From NCBI GenBank assembly GCA_021464245.1, contig JADCRB010000080.1:629860-693859 (forward strand): a stretch of DNA of 64,000 nt, in the 5' to 3' direction. Positions 1 through 10,209 of this stretch are shown one piece after another. The position numbers were made by a program, and so were the translations under genes. The first letter of the stretch is position 1. Every line of letters starts with the position of its first letter. The notes beneath the pieces are model-generated. The model was given only the letters and a program-made list of their open reading frames with translations, was not told where the DNA came from and ran no database searches. Source of the DNA: Carallia brachiata (taxonomy: Eukaryota > Streptophyta > Magnoliopsida > Malpighiales > Rhizophoraceae).

Positions 1-1467
1 CACTGAATGGTTCAGAGACCTTACAAGAAAAGACGTAAATTTAATCACACAACGATTTGATGAGAATTCAAATTTATAATTTTATCATACAAACAAAAAT
101 TTTTAAATGACTAGGCACAATCATCAATATCAATCAATTCCAACATTTTTAATTAGGCTTTGCACTTCGAGGAAAAATTGTAGGAAAGATCTTGTGGGTC
201 CTTTATATGTAAATGCTCGAGGCAGTGATTTTTTATTTTGCAAAACTTGACACTGACAAACCACGCAACAGCGAAAAATGGGTTCGTTTTGCTAGGGTCA
301 TTGATGGTGGAAATGGCTTTGTGCATGCAAAGACGCACGTGCAGCTGAAGAAAGGAAGAAAACCGAATATCTCAAGAGCATATTCTTTATTGGAAAGCTT
401 GAGGAAAGAGCACAAATCGCCTTTCCCTCAACGCCCACTAATATTCCTTGATGGGGCAGCATTATAATGTTAAAATAACAATAAAAATAGTAACAAAAGA
501 GACCAATTATCAAATAAAACAATGGCCATCGTACCATGGGTAGTTGCAGTTGAGTTGTAATTAGGTCATCAATGATATTTCATAGCCCTTCACCTAAATT
601 TATGCATAAATATATCATTCAATCGTCCCTCTTACTAAGCAATTGCTGTTACTTTTTTCTTGAAACACAGGAAAATTGTTGTATTAATATAAAATAAAAT
701 TTTATATGGATCCGATGCAATTTTTGTTACTTTTTTTTTTTTTTGTCCTTCGATTTAAGCAAGTGGGATTTGGAGAAGATGTCTTTCCCTTTTCCCTTGT
801 ACTTTTATTTTTCCTTATCTCGAAGTATAATTGCATTTATATATCATGTGATAATTTTTGTTTGTCTGAGTCATTAAGTTATAAGTTGCACAATTGAGTA
901 ATATTTTTTTTATTTTCATAAACTTCATATTTTATTTTTTGTATTAAAAATTAAAATCTTAAAAATAAAAATTTAAATTCTTAACGACAATATAAAATAA
1001 TAATTTAGGTCTAATATATTCCAAACTACTTAGTTTTGTTATTAACGACGTGTTCTTGGCATTATTCTGGTGAAAGAGTAATAATTTGGGGGTTTATATT
1101 TGCTTTGTCTTGATCAAAAAAAAAAACATTTGCTTTGTTTTAAAAAAAAGAAGTACACTAATTTTTCCACTAAGGAAAACCTCAATGGTGCAGGCTGGCA
1201 TGTGTTTTGCATACAAAAGTTTAATGTGGGACCATTTTCCACCGGACTGACGATCACGAGGGGGGACGATAATCACTATGGAGCCCACAGGCTTCCTCAA
1301 TGGAAAATTGGTAGGAGGACGGAGTGAGGAATCCAGTTCTTTTCTGACTTATATTTTGTTCCTACAATATTTGACTTTTCTAACTGACAAAATTCTGTAC
1401 AGTTACGAAAGTAATTTAGTTTTTTTGAAAAATTTAAAATAAAAAATACACATAACACGAAAAAAAA
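1..1467. other. AT-rich intergenic sequence
   Basis: No gene recognised. The short ORFs here (for example around 213-467) have no recognisable domain and are overlapped by equally long ORFs on the other strand, as expected for chance ORFs. A less AT-rich patch at about 1190-1330 does not encode anything I recognise. Confidence 0.5.
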
Positions 1468-1643
1468 TAGACGTAAAAAAGTTATATTGTAATTAATCGA
1501 TTATTTTGTATAATAAAATAATTAATATTTATAATAAAAATAAATATATTTTTTATTGATGTTGTGTTGCGAATATTAATTAATTTTATACAAAATAATT
1601 GATCGGTTGATATATATTTTTTTTTTATTTTTTTATGCGTCTA
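1468..1643. repeat. Small foldback (MITE-like) element
   Basis: The two halves are imperfect inverted repeats. The left side starts TAGACGTAAAAAA and continues through GATTATTTTGTAT to AATTAATATT. The right side, read on the other strand, starts TAGACGCATAAAAAAA and continues through CAATTATTTTGTAT to AATTAATATT. The arms are roughly 65-85 bp around a short AT-rich loop. No coding capacity. This fits a miniature non-autonomous DNA transposon; a target-site duplication was not found. Confidence 0.5.
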
Positions 1644-4489
1644 CTTAATAGAACTCCTATAAAAATATGCCTCTTTAATAATCTAGTATAGTGAATTTTG
1701 TCTACGGCGCAATTTTTTTCTAAAGAGTACATAAATGTGCTCTTTGTTTTTCTATTTCTTTCAAAAAAAAAAAAATTTTCCGTTATATTCTTTTTTCTTT
1801 TTTCTGGAGGAAGAAAATATCATGTATTTTTACTTTTGGAATAATATCGGACAAAAGAGGAAGAGGGAACCCTGTAACCGTCAATCGCATCACGCATTTA
1901 TAGCAGCGCGTGGCGCTTTTGAATTAAGCTCAATGAAAGATGCCGGGCATGGGAACCACGCGCCTCTACATAAACCTGGTTATCGACTTTCGACCATTAT
2001 AAGCGAAAACCGCAAACCGCCGCTGTTTGAAAAGACGAGTGAATCGCCGGTTTGTGGGACCCTCTGACAGGAGCCACGTGGATCCCAGGCGAGTCCACAG
2101 AACGGCACCAAGAACGGTGACGAGCCGCTGCCGACTTTTTCACTGTTTGTTTTTTTTTTTTGGGTTTTTTCTAAGTGTTTTTATTACATGAGCCCATAAA
2201 ATTTTAACGCTAGTAATTTACTTGATTTTATTACAGTGATTAATTATATATTTATTGTATATATAATTTTTTATCAAAATATTTATTAAATTTTTAATTA
2301 TACAATAAATCAATTTTATTAATATTAAATTCTATTTTTTGTAATTAAAAATTAAAATATCAAAAATAAAGATATAAATCAACTGAATTACATTAAATAT
2401 CTAATTATTGTCAATATATAATTAGTTTTATGATCATTTGACATGAAAATTTTAGAAAAAGAAAATTCAACGAGAATGAGTGGATTTAAGAAATATGTGG
2501 ATCCACAATCTAAAATATTTTTAAAATTTTAATATATGATCATATTCAGTAATAACAAATATAAATATAATTTTTTTAAGAATATAATGTAAAATATTCG
2601 CGTGCTCCTGTCTCTGGTCCTATGTAAGCGCGTAAAATTTGTGTTTTGAGTTAGACAAGACAACGTCACACATGCCTTTCAACATCGTATCGCCACGCGC
2701 CACCTAATTTTTGACCTTCTAGATCTACCTATTCCAATGTTTGAATGCTGCAGCGATTAACTGAAGCCATTTTTGGGGTCCAGGTACAATGAATGTCCAT
2801 TGTAATTTCGTTCCTTTTAGGCGTATAATTATTAAAGATAAGAATAATCCTAAACAACATAAAATTTGTGTTGTGAAATATTTTAAAACATGTAATTATG
2901 AAAAAAATTATTAATTTTTTTAATATTATTAAATTAAAAAAAATAAATTATATTTTTTCGTAATTATATATTTAGAATGTTATATGATTCGATGGTATGA
3001 TTTGTAGGATGTTTAACATTACTTTAAAAATAATTTAATTTCCATCGGTATTAATTCGGGTCACGGTAGTCCGCCTTTTAATAAACAGAAATTTTTGGCG
3101 TGATGTTTGTTTATGAGTTTAACATTGAATCAGCTGTAGGGATGTAACACAGTTAGGTTTAATAATATTAAGTGACGAGATTTTGTTAAAAAATGTTAAA
3201 TTTAGACATCAATAAGTAATCATTAACTTTAATGTATATATGTAATAATTAATATATATACATTACATTACTTCTTTGGCTAAAAAAAAGAAAAAAAATA
3301 TCAAATATTATTAAATTAAATTCTATATAAATTTATTGTATTGCTTAACGCTAATTTTTTTCATGCCAATTAATTTCTCCTATTTAACAAAGTCTTTAGC
3401 TGTATAAAAGCAAATTACGATTATAAACTAATTGTTCGGGGAAAATTTTGGCATATAAAATACAACTAAAACTTACATAAAATACATAGGGGAAACATAA
3501 AATTTACATTCAATTAAGTTAGATACGCATAGATTTTCTGACGCGAGACGAATGCAAATTTATAAAACTTATTTTTTACCTTTTTCTATTGGAGGCCAAC
3601 TAGTCTGTTCAACGGCCACGAAGGCCTTTGACACATCAAATGCCTCAAAGGGCGTGGAAAGATAAAAATAAACAAAAAATAAATAAAAAGAGAGAGCTAC
3701 TAAAGAATTTAGCCTTCCAAGTCTTAAAAATTTTTTTCGAAATTATTTTTATTCACAAGAGTTATTTTAAAGTAAAAAAAAAAAGTTCCATAAGTAATTT
3801 AACTGCTTAAAAAGTCGAGTTTCTGACTTTAAGGTTGGAATTTGACTCTTGCTAAAATTAAATAATACAATTAAATTTATGTGTATTGTGAGAAAAATAT
3901 TGTAATTATTTAGTTATTTCATTTATTTTTAATACAAATTTATAATACTCATTAATTTGATTGTAGAATATTACTCATATCCTCTATTTTTACAAGAACA
4001 AATTGATGTAGCCATATAGAATCACAGGATTCTTTGATTAGACTATAAAATATCCGTCACGAGTTAAATCTAAATAATATATTAAATAATATTAAATAAG
4101 ATTATACTACTGTTTATATTACTATTTATTATTAGTTAAATATAATTACATAATCAAAATTTGTTACGGACAATCACTTTTTATATTCTTTTTTGTAGTA
4201 CTAATCACAAATCAATACATCAATACTTTTCAATAGCATTTCTGTAATATTTTTGACATTCATTTTTTTGACAACCAATCAACACCTACTACATAAACAA
4301 TAACTATAAAAAAAAAATTAAAATAACTGTTATTAATATTTCTTTTATGTAATTTTACCATTTAATTTTTGAAATCGTCGTGACTCCGGCAAATCATCAT
4401 GGGCTTTTTTTCCTAAAAAAAAGAAAAAAGAAGCCGGCTTAGTTGATTTAGTACCATTAATTACTCAAAAAATGGCTTTGTTCTGCACG
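1644..4489. other. Intergenic sequence with a GC-richer patch
   Basis: No gene recognised. About 1850-2130 is clearly less AT-rich than its surroundings and contains a G-box core (CACGTG, near 2075), so it could be a promoter or an old gene remnant, but no coherent reading frame is visible. The remainder, including 2150-3400 and 3850-4350, is A/T-rich with poly-A and poly-T runs. Confidence 0.4.
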
Positions 4490-5891
4490 TGCGCTCTACT
4501 TTGCAACACGTGCCCCCTCCGTCCCTCCCTCTAAATTCGCTATTCCCAACCCTGGCTCCCTCTGTCTTTCTCTTTCTCTCTCCTCAAGTTCCCCGCCTCC
4601 CTTTTCTCTCTCTCTCTCTCTCTATCTCCGCGCCTCGTTTCCCCCTCCCGCGGCGGCCGGCGCTCGAACTCCTCGGAAAAACCACCGTCACGGACGCCTC
4701 GCTCTCTCTCCGATTTGGGTTCTATTTTCTGGGGTAATCTTCTTAATTAATTGTACGATTTTTCTTTGTTTCTGTTCAAATCTTAGCAGCGCTTTCAAAA
4801 GTTTGATTCTTTTCGATCGTTTTAACACTTTGTGCTCTTTTTGTTTGCTTTGAAGATTGAAACTTTACGAAAGACGTTGAAATGGAGAAAGGAATTTTTT
4901 TTCTTTTTTTTTTGTGGCTTTTACTGCAATCAGTTCAGCTAACGTTTTCCGGCGTACGCTGGATTCGCGCGGTGGAGATTGCCCCATCCTCCTCCGCCGC
5001 CGCCGCCGCCTTTGTGGAGTTGAATTTTTATTGGAATTTTCATTTGGTAGACACCCTTTTATTAGCATGGTTTATATCTCTGATTTGAAGACAATTTCAC
5101 TCTTTATTTAATTCATTATTTGAATTTTCTCTGGTTCTGAATCTTACTCTATTTTTAATCTGTTAACTTCCTTTTTCAGTAGTTTGGTGGTTTGTCCTTC
5201 AACTACCTGAGATAATTTTGCTGTGATGCCTTTTGGTGGATTGTTTGGGTTTATATACCTGTAGTTGATTATACGCAAAAGTCTTCGATTACCTTGTATG
5301 CTGATACATGTTTTTCGATGATGTGATTGTGCGTGCGCTTATTGGTATTTTGGTAATGTTGCTGTTGTCTTTGGTTCTTTATTTTTCACTCAATTGCTGT
5401 GAATTTGAAAGAGATTAAGTCATTGACTTTGATATGGATCTGCGCTTGTGAGAAATGAGTTGCTAAATTGATAGGTGTAAATGTGTTTATAATTTAGTTA
5501 TTAATCTTGACTTCAAAACAGCAGCTATAAGTTTGCTTCTAAATTTTCATCTAAATAGGGATGGCTGTTAATATGATTGGTAAAACAGAACCCTTTACAA
5601 TACTCTTTTTTCCGGTTAAGCTTGATGACACTTAACTGTTTATTTTTCTTTCTACTTGTGTAAGGTGATTTTCAGTTTCAAACTATATCCAGCTAGCTAG
5701 TTATTTTTGTTGTTTTCTCATTCTTTTTTTTTTTCCAATTGATTTTTGGGGAATAAGTGATGTAAGGTGTTCCATGATCTGTAACTTATGTTTTTTTTTT
5801 CTCGGTGATGTCTAATCCCGTTGTAAGTTCTTTAAGCTAGGCATCAATTTTCTTGTCCTTATCACATCTTTTTTTTTTTTTGTGAAACAGG

Positions 5892-5963
5892 ATGGTTGGA
5901 TGCCATGATCCTTTGATGAAGAATACTATCCTGCTCAGATTTATCCTCTTCTTTTGTAACTAG
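5892..5963 (+). promoter_or_regulatory. Upstream ORF 1 (23 codons)
   Basis: Starts two bases into leader exon 2 and ends in TAG at 5961-5963. It is the first ATG in this exon. The hydrophobic C-terminal part (ILLRFILFF) looks like chance rather than a conserved peptide. It may reduce initiation at the main ORF. Confidence 0.35.
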
Positions 5964-5999
5964 TCTGTCATAGTCTTGGTCTAATTACTAAACAAGGAT

Positions 6000-6065
6000 A
6001 TGGATCGTCGTGATACGTCTGGATTTGTCAGTGGGGGTGGGATATACTCTTCCACAGACAGCTAA
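6000..6065 (+). promoter_or_regulatory. Upstream ORF 2 (21 codons), candidate conserved-peptide uORF
   Basis: ATG at 6000, stop TAA at 6063-6065, 138 bases upstream of the main ATG. The peptide starts MDRRDTSGF and continues with a Gly-rich segment (SGGG) and a Ser/Thr-rich end. It is hydrophilic and does not look like translated UTR noise. Arabidopsis 'loricrin-related' members of the downstream family are, as far as I recall, preceded by conserved-peptide uORFs; I cannot verify this here. The likely role is translational control of the protein starting at 6204. Confidence 0.5.
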
Positions 6066-6203
6066 CTTTGTTTCATATCTAATTCTTTATCCTTAGCTTC
6101 AGTTTAGTTTTGTAAATAAGTTTCTTGACCCCAGAAGTCAGGTGTACTGTTCATTGGGACTGATTTAGGGTTTGGAGATCACATTGGATAATAGTCATTA
6201 CAC

Positions 6204-8252
6204 ATGGAGAAAAGGTTCCAAAACTTGGGTTTTTCTGCAACTAATCCTTCAAATGCATTCAAGATTTTGGGAAGTTCAATGCAAGCTACAGGAGCTGGGG
6301 CTGGATACATTGCAGATACTGTCTTACGTCTTAATTCCCCTGGTTCTTCTATCTCTTATATACCTCCCTCAAAGGGTATTAAAAGGAAATGGAATTTGAT
6401 TGATGGATCTGAATGTCAGCGTGCTGGTTCTTTGTTATCTCTTGGGCTAAGACAGTCATCAAGCTCTTCAGACAGCAAGGGTAGTTCAGCAACTGCTTGC
6501 AATACAATGTCTTCAGCCAAAGAAACAGATGAAGAGTCGTCAATGGATCTTGAATTGAACTTCACTCTTCATCTCGGTAATGAGAAGACTCCCAGCCCAA
6601 AGAAACATGTTAGTTCAAATTTTGAAGCATTGGAAAAGCAGCCCAAGGTTGACCTGGAGTTGAGCCTCACAACAGGAACTTCTGAATCTGACATCACCAG
6701 TGCCCATCCAAGCTCCACTTCAGTTGAATTTGGCATGGAGATGCCACGGGCCATTAGTGAGCCTTCAAATTTGGATGAAGGATCATCATTTCAGTGGAAA
6801 GTTGGGATTGCATCTGTTCCATATCAGAATTTCTGCGATAAAGAGGCTCATTTTTTCATTAACCAGACTCGTTCTATTGGTGATCACACTCCCATTCTTC
6901 CAGACCCTTCATCAAGTGTGATAACAACTCCGAAAAGTTCAGTCACATGTACTTCTGGGGTAACAATGCAGCAGCGACCACAGCAACGCAGCTCTAGTTC
7001 CAAAACATGTCAAGTTGAAGGTTGTGGTAAAGGAGCCAGAGGTGCCTCTGGTCGTTGTATCTCTCATGGCGGTGGCAGGAGGTGTCAGAAACCAGGCTGT
7101 CACAAGGGAGCAGAGGGCCGGACTGTTTATTGTAAGGCCCACGGGGGAGGCCGTCGATGTGAATTCCTTGGATGCACAAAAAGTGCAGAAGGTCGCACAG
7201 ATTTTTGCATCGCGCATGGTGGTGGCCGGAGATGCAGTCATGAGGGTTGCACTCGAGCTGCCAGAGGGAAATCAGGATTGTGTATCCGCCATGGTGGTGG
7301 CAAGAGATGTCAGAAAGAAAATTGCACAAAAAGTGCAGAGGGCCTTTCTGGTCTCTGCATTTCACATGGAGGTGGTCGTCGATGCCAAGCCTCTGGGTGC
7401 TCCAAAGGCGCACAAGGGAGCACAATGTTCTGCAAAGCACATGGTGGCGGAAAGCGCTGTACTACTCTGGGCTGCACTAAAGGAGCCGAAGGGAGCACTC
7501 CATTCTGTAAAGGGCATGGAGGAGGTAAAAGGTGCGCCTTCCAAGGCGGTGGGGTCTGTACAAAGAGTGTGCATGGGGGGACCAACTTCTGTGTCGCGCA
7601 CGGAGGTGGTAAGAGATGTGCTGTGCCTGAGTGCACAAAGAGTGCAAGAGGACGGACAGACTTCTGCGTACGTCATGGTGGTGGCAAGAGATGCAAGTTT
7701 GAAGGTTGTGGCAAAAGTGCACAGGGCAGCACTGACTTCTGCAAGGCGCATGGTGGAGGCAAGAGGTGCTCATGGGGTCATCCTGGGTCAGAATATGGTG
7801 TTCAATCTTCTGGCCCTTGCAACTCATTTGCAAGGGGTAAGGCAGGTCTCTGTGCACTTCATAGTGGCCTGGTGCAGGATAAGAGGGTTCATGGCGGCTT
7901 TAATTTGGGATCAGTGGTCCAGGATCCCAAAATTAGCCAGCATGAGAAGATGAAAGAAGTCCCCCCTGAAGACATGAACGTTGATGTTGCGAAGATGGGT
8001 GCTATTATCGGAGCCTCGGCTGGCAGAACTGCTTCTGATATGAAAAAGTTTGGGGTCCCAAATGCCAATATCTCTGTTTTGGAAGCAGGCATGTCATCAA
8101 TGTCAGTGTTCGTACCAGAAGGAAGGGTGCATGGTGGCAGTTTGATGGCAATGCTGGCAGTTGGCTCTGGTGTTGGCTCAACCAGCAAGCATGTCGTACC
8201 TGGGGAATCATCGCAGCCTGAAACATCTGGTATGCCTCAGAGCTGGATGTGA
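6204..8252 (+). CDS. Cys/His tandem-repeat nuclear protein ('probable WRKY transcription factor 19'-like / loricrin-related)
   Basis: Single coding exon, 682 residues, starting at the first ATG after the upstream ORFs. The N-terminal third is Ser-rich and low in structure, with a basic patch KRKW (about residues 60-63) that could act as a nuclear signal. There are two acidic-leucine motifs: DLELNF (about 115) and DLELSL (about 150); the second is a classic EAR-type repression motif. Residues 269 to about 553 hold ten regular repeats of about 25 residues with spacing C-x4-C-x10-C-x2-H followed by GGG[R/K]R, plus one degenerate eleventh copy. The regular Cys and His suggest metal binding. Databases often label this family WRKY19-like, but no WRKYGQK motif is present. 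Molecular function is unknown; a nuclear regulatory role is inferred. Confidence 0.9.
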   Translation: MEKRFQNLGFSATNPSNAFKILGSSMQATGAGAGYIADTVLRLNSPGSSISYIPPSKGIKRKWNLIDGSECQRAGSLLSLGLRQSSSSSDSKGSSATACNTMSSAKETDEESSMDLELNFTLHLGNEKTPSPKKHVSSNFEALEKQPKVDLELSLTTGTSESDITSAHPSSTSVEFGMEMPRAISEPSNLDEGSSFQWKVGIASVPYQNFCDKEAHFFINQTRSIGDHTPILPDPSSSVITTPKSSVTCTSGVTMQQRPQQRSSSSKTCQVEGCGKGARGASGRCISHGGGRRCQKPGCHKGAEGRTVYCKAHGGGRRCEFLGCTKSAEGRTDFCIAHGGGRRCSHEGCTRAARGKSGLCIRHGGGKRCQKENCTKSAEGLSGLCISHGGGRRCQASGCSKGAQGSTMFCKAHGGGKRCTTLGCTKGAEGSTPFCKGHGGGKRCAFQGGGVCTKSVHGGTNFCVAHGGGKRCAVPECTKSARGRTDFCVRHGGGKRCKFEGCGKSAQGSTDFCKAHGGGKRCSWGHPGSEYGVQSSGPCNSFARGKAGLCALHSGLVQDKRVHGGFNLGSVVQDPKISQHEKMKEVPPEDMNVDVAKMGAIIGASAGRTASDMKKFGVPNANISVLEAGMSSMSVFVPEGRVHGGSLMAMLAVGSGVGSTSKHVVPGESSQPETSGMPQSWM

Positions 8253-8600
8253 GATGTTCTTCATTTCCTTGTGTTTGATTTGGTCTGAGCGAGCACAGCC
8301 TCTCGAACATTTGCGTACTGTGCGTTTATTTCATTTAGTATGTCGACGTTTAGTATGTGTTGTCTTCCAGTGCTCAAATTGTAAGGTCCTGTCCGAGCTT
8401 TGACGTCCTTGTGTGAGAATTTGGGGAATCAAGTAGAACTTGCTTAGCATAGTGTCAGCTCTCTAGGGTTCTTTCCTGTAAATATTTATAAGCCCTCAAG
8501 CAGGTTTGCTGTCTAATACAGGTTGATTCCTGTAATGTGGGTCAGTTTGTCAACATTCTGGTGATAATAAATCCTTCAACTTGTGTCATGTATACTTATG
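8253..8600 (+). other. 3' UTR of the Cys/His-repeat gene
   Basis: Sequence after the stop codon keeps the composition of transcribed plant DNA and has an AATAAA polyadenylation-like signal near 8565-8572. The exact cleavage site cannot be seen. Confidence 0.45.
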
Positions 8601-10209
8601 GTTGCCATGTTGCTTTGTCTTCCTGACCGGTTGCAAGCAGCTATATTGACAAGCCTTATTTTGTGGAAAGTATGAACATTGCGCTTTCTCATCAGCTGTT
8701 TTATAAGCTTATTTGGGTATATATTTGGTGGCGTTTTCTAGCTTTTTTTCCAAGTTCAAATTGTTGGTCTATGCGTGTGTAAGGTTACTCTTTACTATCA
8801 AGCTTGAGGGGTTTTTTTTTTTTTTGACCGGAGCTTGAGGTTGCTTGAATCTATGACTATGTGGGTGCATGCATTACTCTTAGAATTATCAACGAGTGAT
8901 TCAAATCAAACTATGTGCCAAGAAGTTATGGTGCTTTATTTGGCATGAAGAAGATACAGTAATTTATCTTTAAGAAAAAGAGAGATAAAAAGAGAGATAA
9001 AAAGAGAGGATTGAAGTTTGAATTTTAGATCTTTTAATTAAAGACACTTTCAATCATTTTAATTAAAATAAATTTTAGTTATAATTTTTTTTATGAAAGA
9101 GTTTTATTATATAAATAAATTTTAAATAATATTAAAATAATTATGTAATGTATTTAATTATTATTTTTTTAAATTTTTTAAATTTATTTAATATAAATAA
9201 TATTTTAATTTTACTTTGATGCTAGTAAAAAATTTTCACTTTCTGAAAAGGATTGGATTCTCTTGGCGCATTTGAAGGTAGAAAAATTTTCACCTTCTGA
9301 AAAGGATTGGACCCCTTGGCGCAGTTGAAAGTAGAGACAGCTTGGTGGGCACCCTGTGCTTGTCTGACAAACATCGTCAGTCGACATCCAAATCAGCATG
9401 TAACTGACGCACCATGTTTCTACATCTCAGAGGGGCACACACTATGATATCAAATATAGTTGAATTAATTTCAGCCAATTATTTCGTAAACGAAGGATGT
9501 CGATTGCTTTTAGAGGGTTGATTAGTCTTTCGTCTTCGTCTCATGTAGCCGTCAAAAGGGCAAAAGAAAACATTTTTCTTATGGAAATCACAATTAAAAA
9601 AAAGATTAATTAACAATAATATAGGAGAATGAGGGAGAGCTTAGAGTTCAGGAAATATTTTAGTGATTAATAGTTTAGATTTTTAAGTTTCAATTCTAAA
9701 AAAAGTATTAAAGATATGTGAAAATATAAGAGTTAATAGTTTGTAGGATATAACGAACGTCTTAATAATAATAATAACCACTTCAATGGTATTGTTAGAA
9801 AATTATGATACTAAATCTTATAACATTTAAGGTGACCGTTTGATTTTTTATTTTTAATGTTCGTGAACTTCACAACATTTACACTTTTCATTTAAAACAT
9901 AGAAAAGAAAACTTCTAAATGTTTGATCACTGATCCTCGTATTAGAGTATATTTTTTTTTATTCATGTTTCATTATTATTATTATTTTTTGACTGTACCC
10001 GTTCAATGTGTTTGTATGCTGAGACTCATAACTAAAACTGAAACCATTTTACACAAAGGAACTACACAGAAAACCAGTATAATACTTTATCAACTAGCTT
10101 AATTCATGAAGTTTTTAGTTTTATTTCAACTTTAAATCATGCATACAAAAAAAAAAAAAAGGGTACCAAAAAAAAAAAAGAAATCTAATTATGTATATAA
10201 GTCTTCGTG
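8601..10209. other. Intergenic sequence with two small tandem repeats
   Basis: No gene recognised. It contains an (AAAAGAGAGAT)n-type microsatellite at about 8976-9008 and a 53-bp direct tandem duplication at 9225-9330 (listed separately). The rest is AT-rich. The stretch just below 10210 is the 3' flank of the minus-strand ALMT gene. Confidence 0.45.
9225..9330. repeat. Two-copy 53-bp tandem repeat
   Basis: Copies at 9225-9277 and 9278-9330 share AAAAATTTTCAC, then TTCTGAAAAGGATTGGA, then CTTGGCGCA and TTGAA, with a few substitutions. A short third start (GTAGAGA) follows. No coding or regulatory role is visible. Confidence 0.75.

Larger units (their letters stand above)
4490..6203 (+). promoter_or_regulatory. 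5' leader of the Cys/His-repeat gene, with one intron
   Basis: A pyrimidine-rich first leader exon, including a CT microsatellite near 4600-4625, ends at a probable donor GGG|GTAATC (intron starts at 4734). The intron is T-rich and ends at TTTTTTTTTTTGTGAAACAG|G, so leader exon 2 starts at 5891. Leader exon 2 contains two short upstream ORFs (5892-5963 and 6000-6065) before the main ATG at 6204; no further ATG lies between the second uORF and the main start. The transcription start near 4490 is inferred from base composition only. Confidence 0.55.

Noticed and set aside
1850..2130. Possible gene in the GC-richer patch
   Set aside because: No sustained reading frame or recognisable protein on either strand; the composition alone is not enough.
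7015..7953. 312-codon ORF in a second + frame over the Cys/His repeats, and long minus-strand ORFs at 6939-7857
   Set aside because: They are shadows created by the 75-bp repetitive codon pattern of the real frame (6204-8252).
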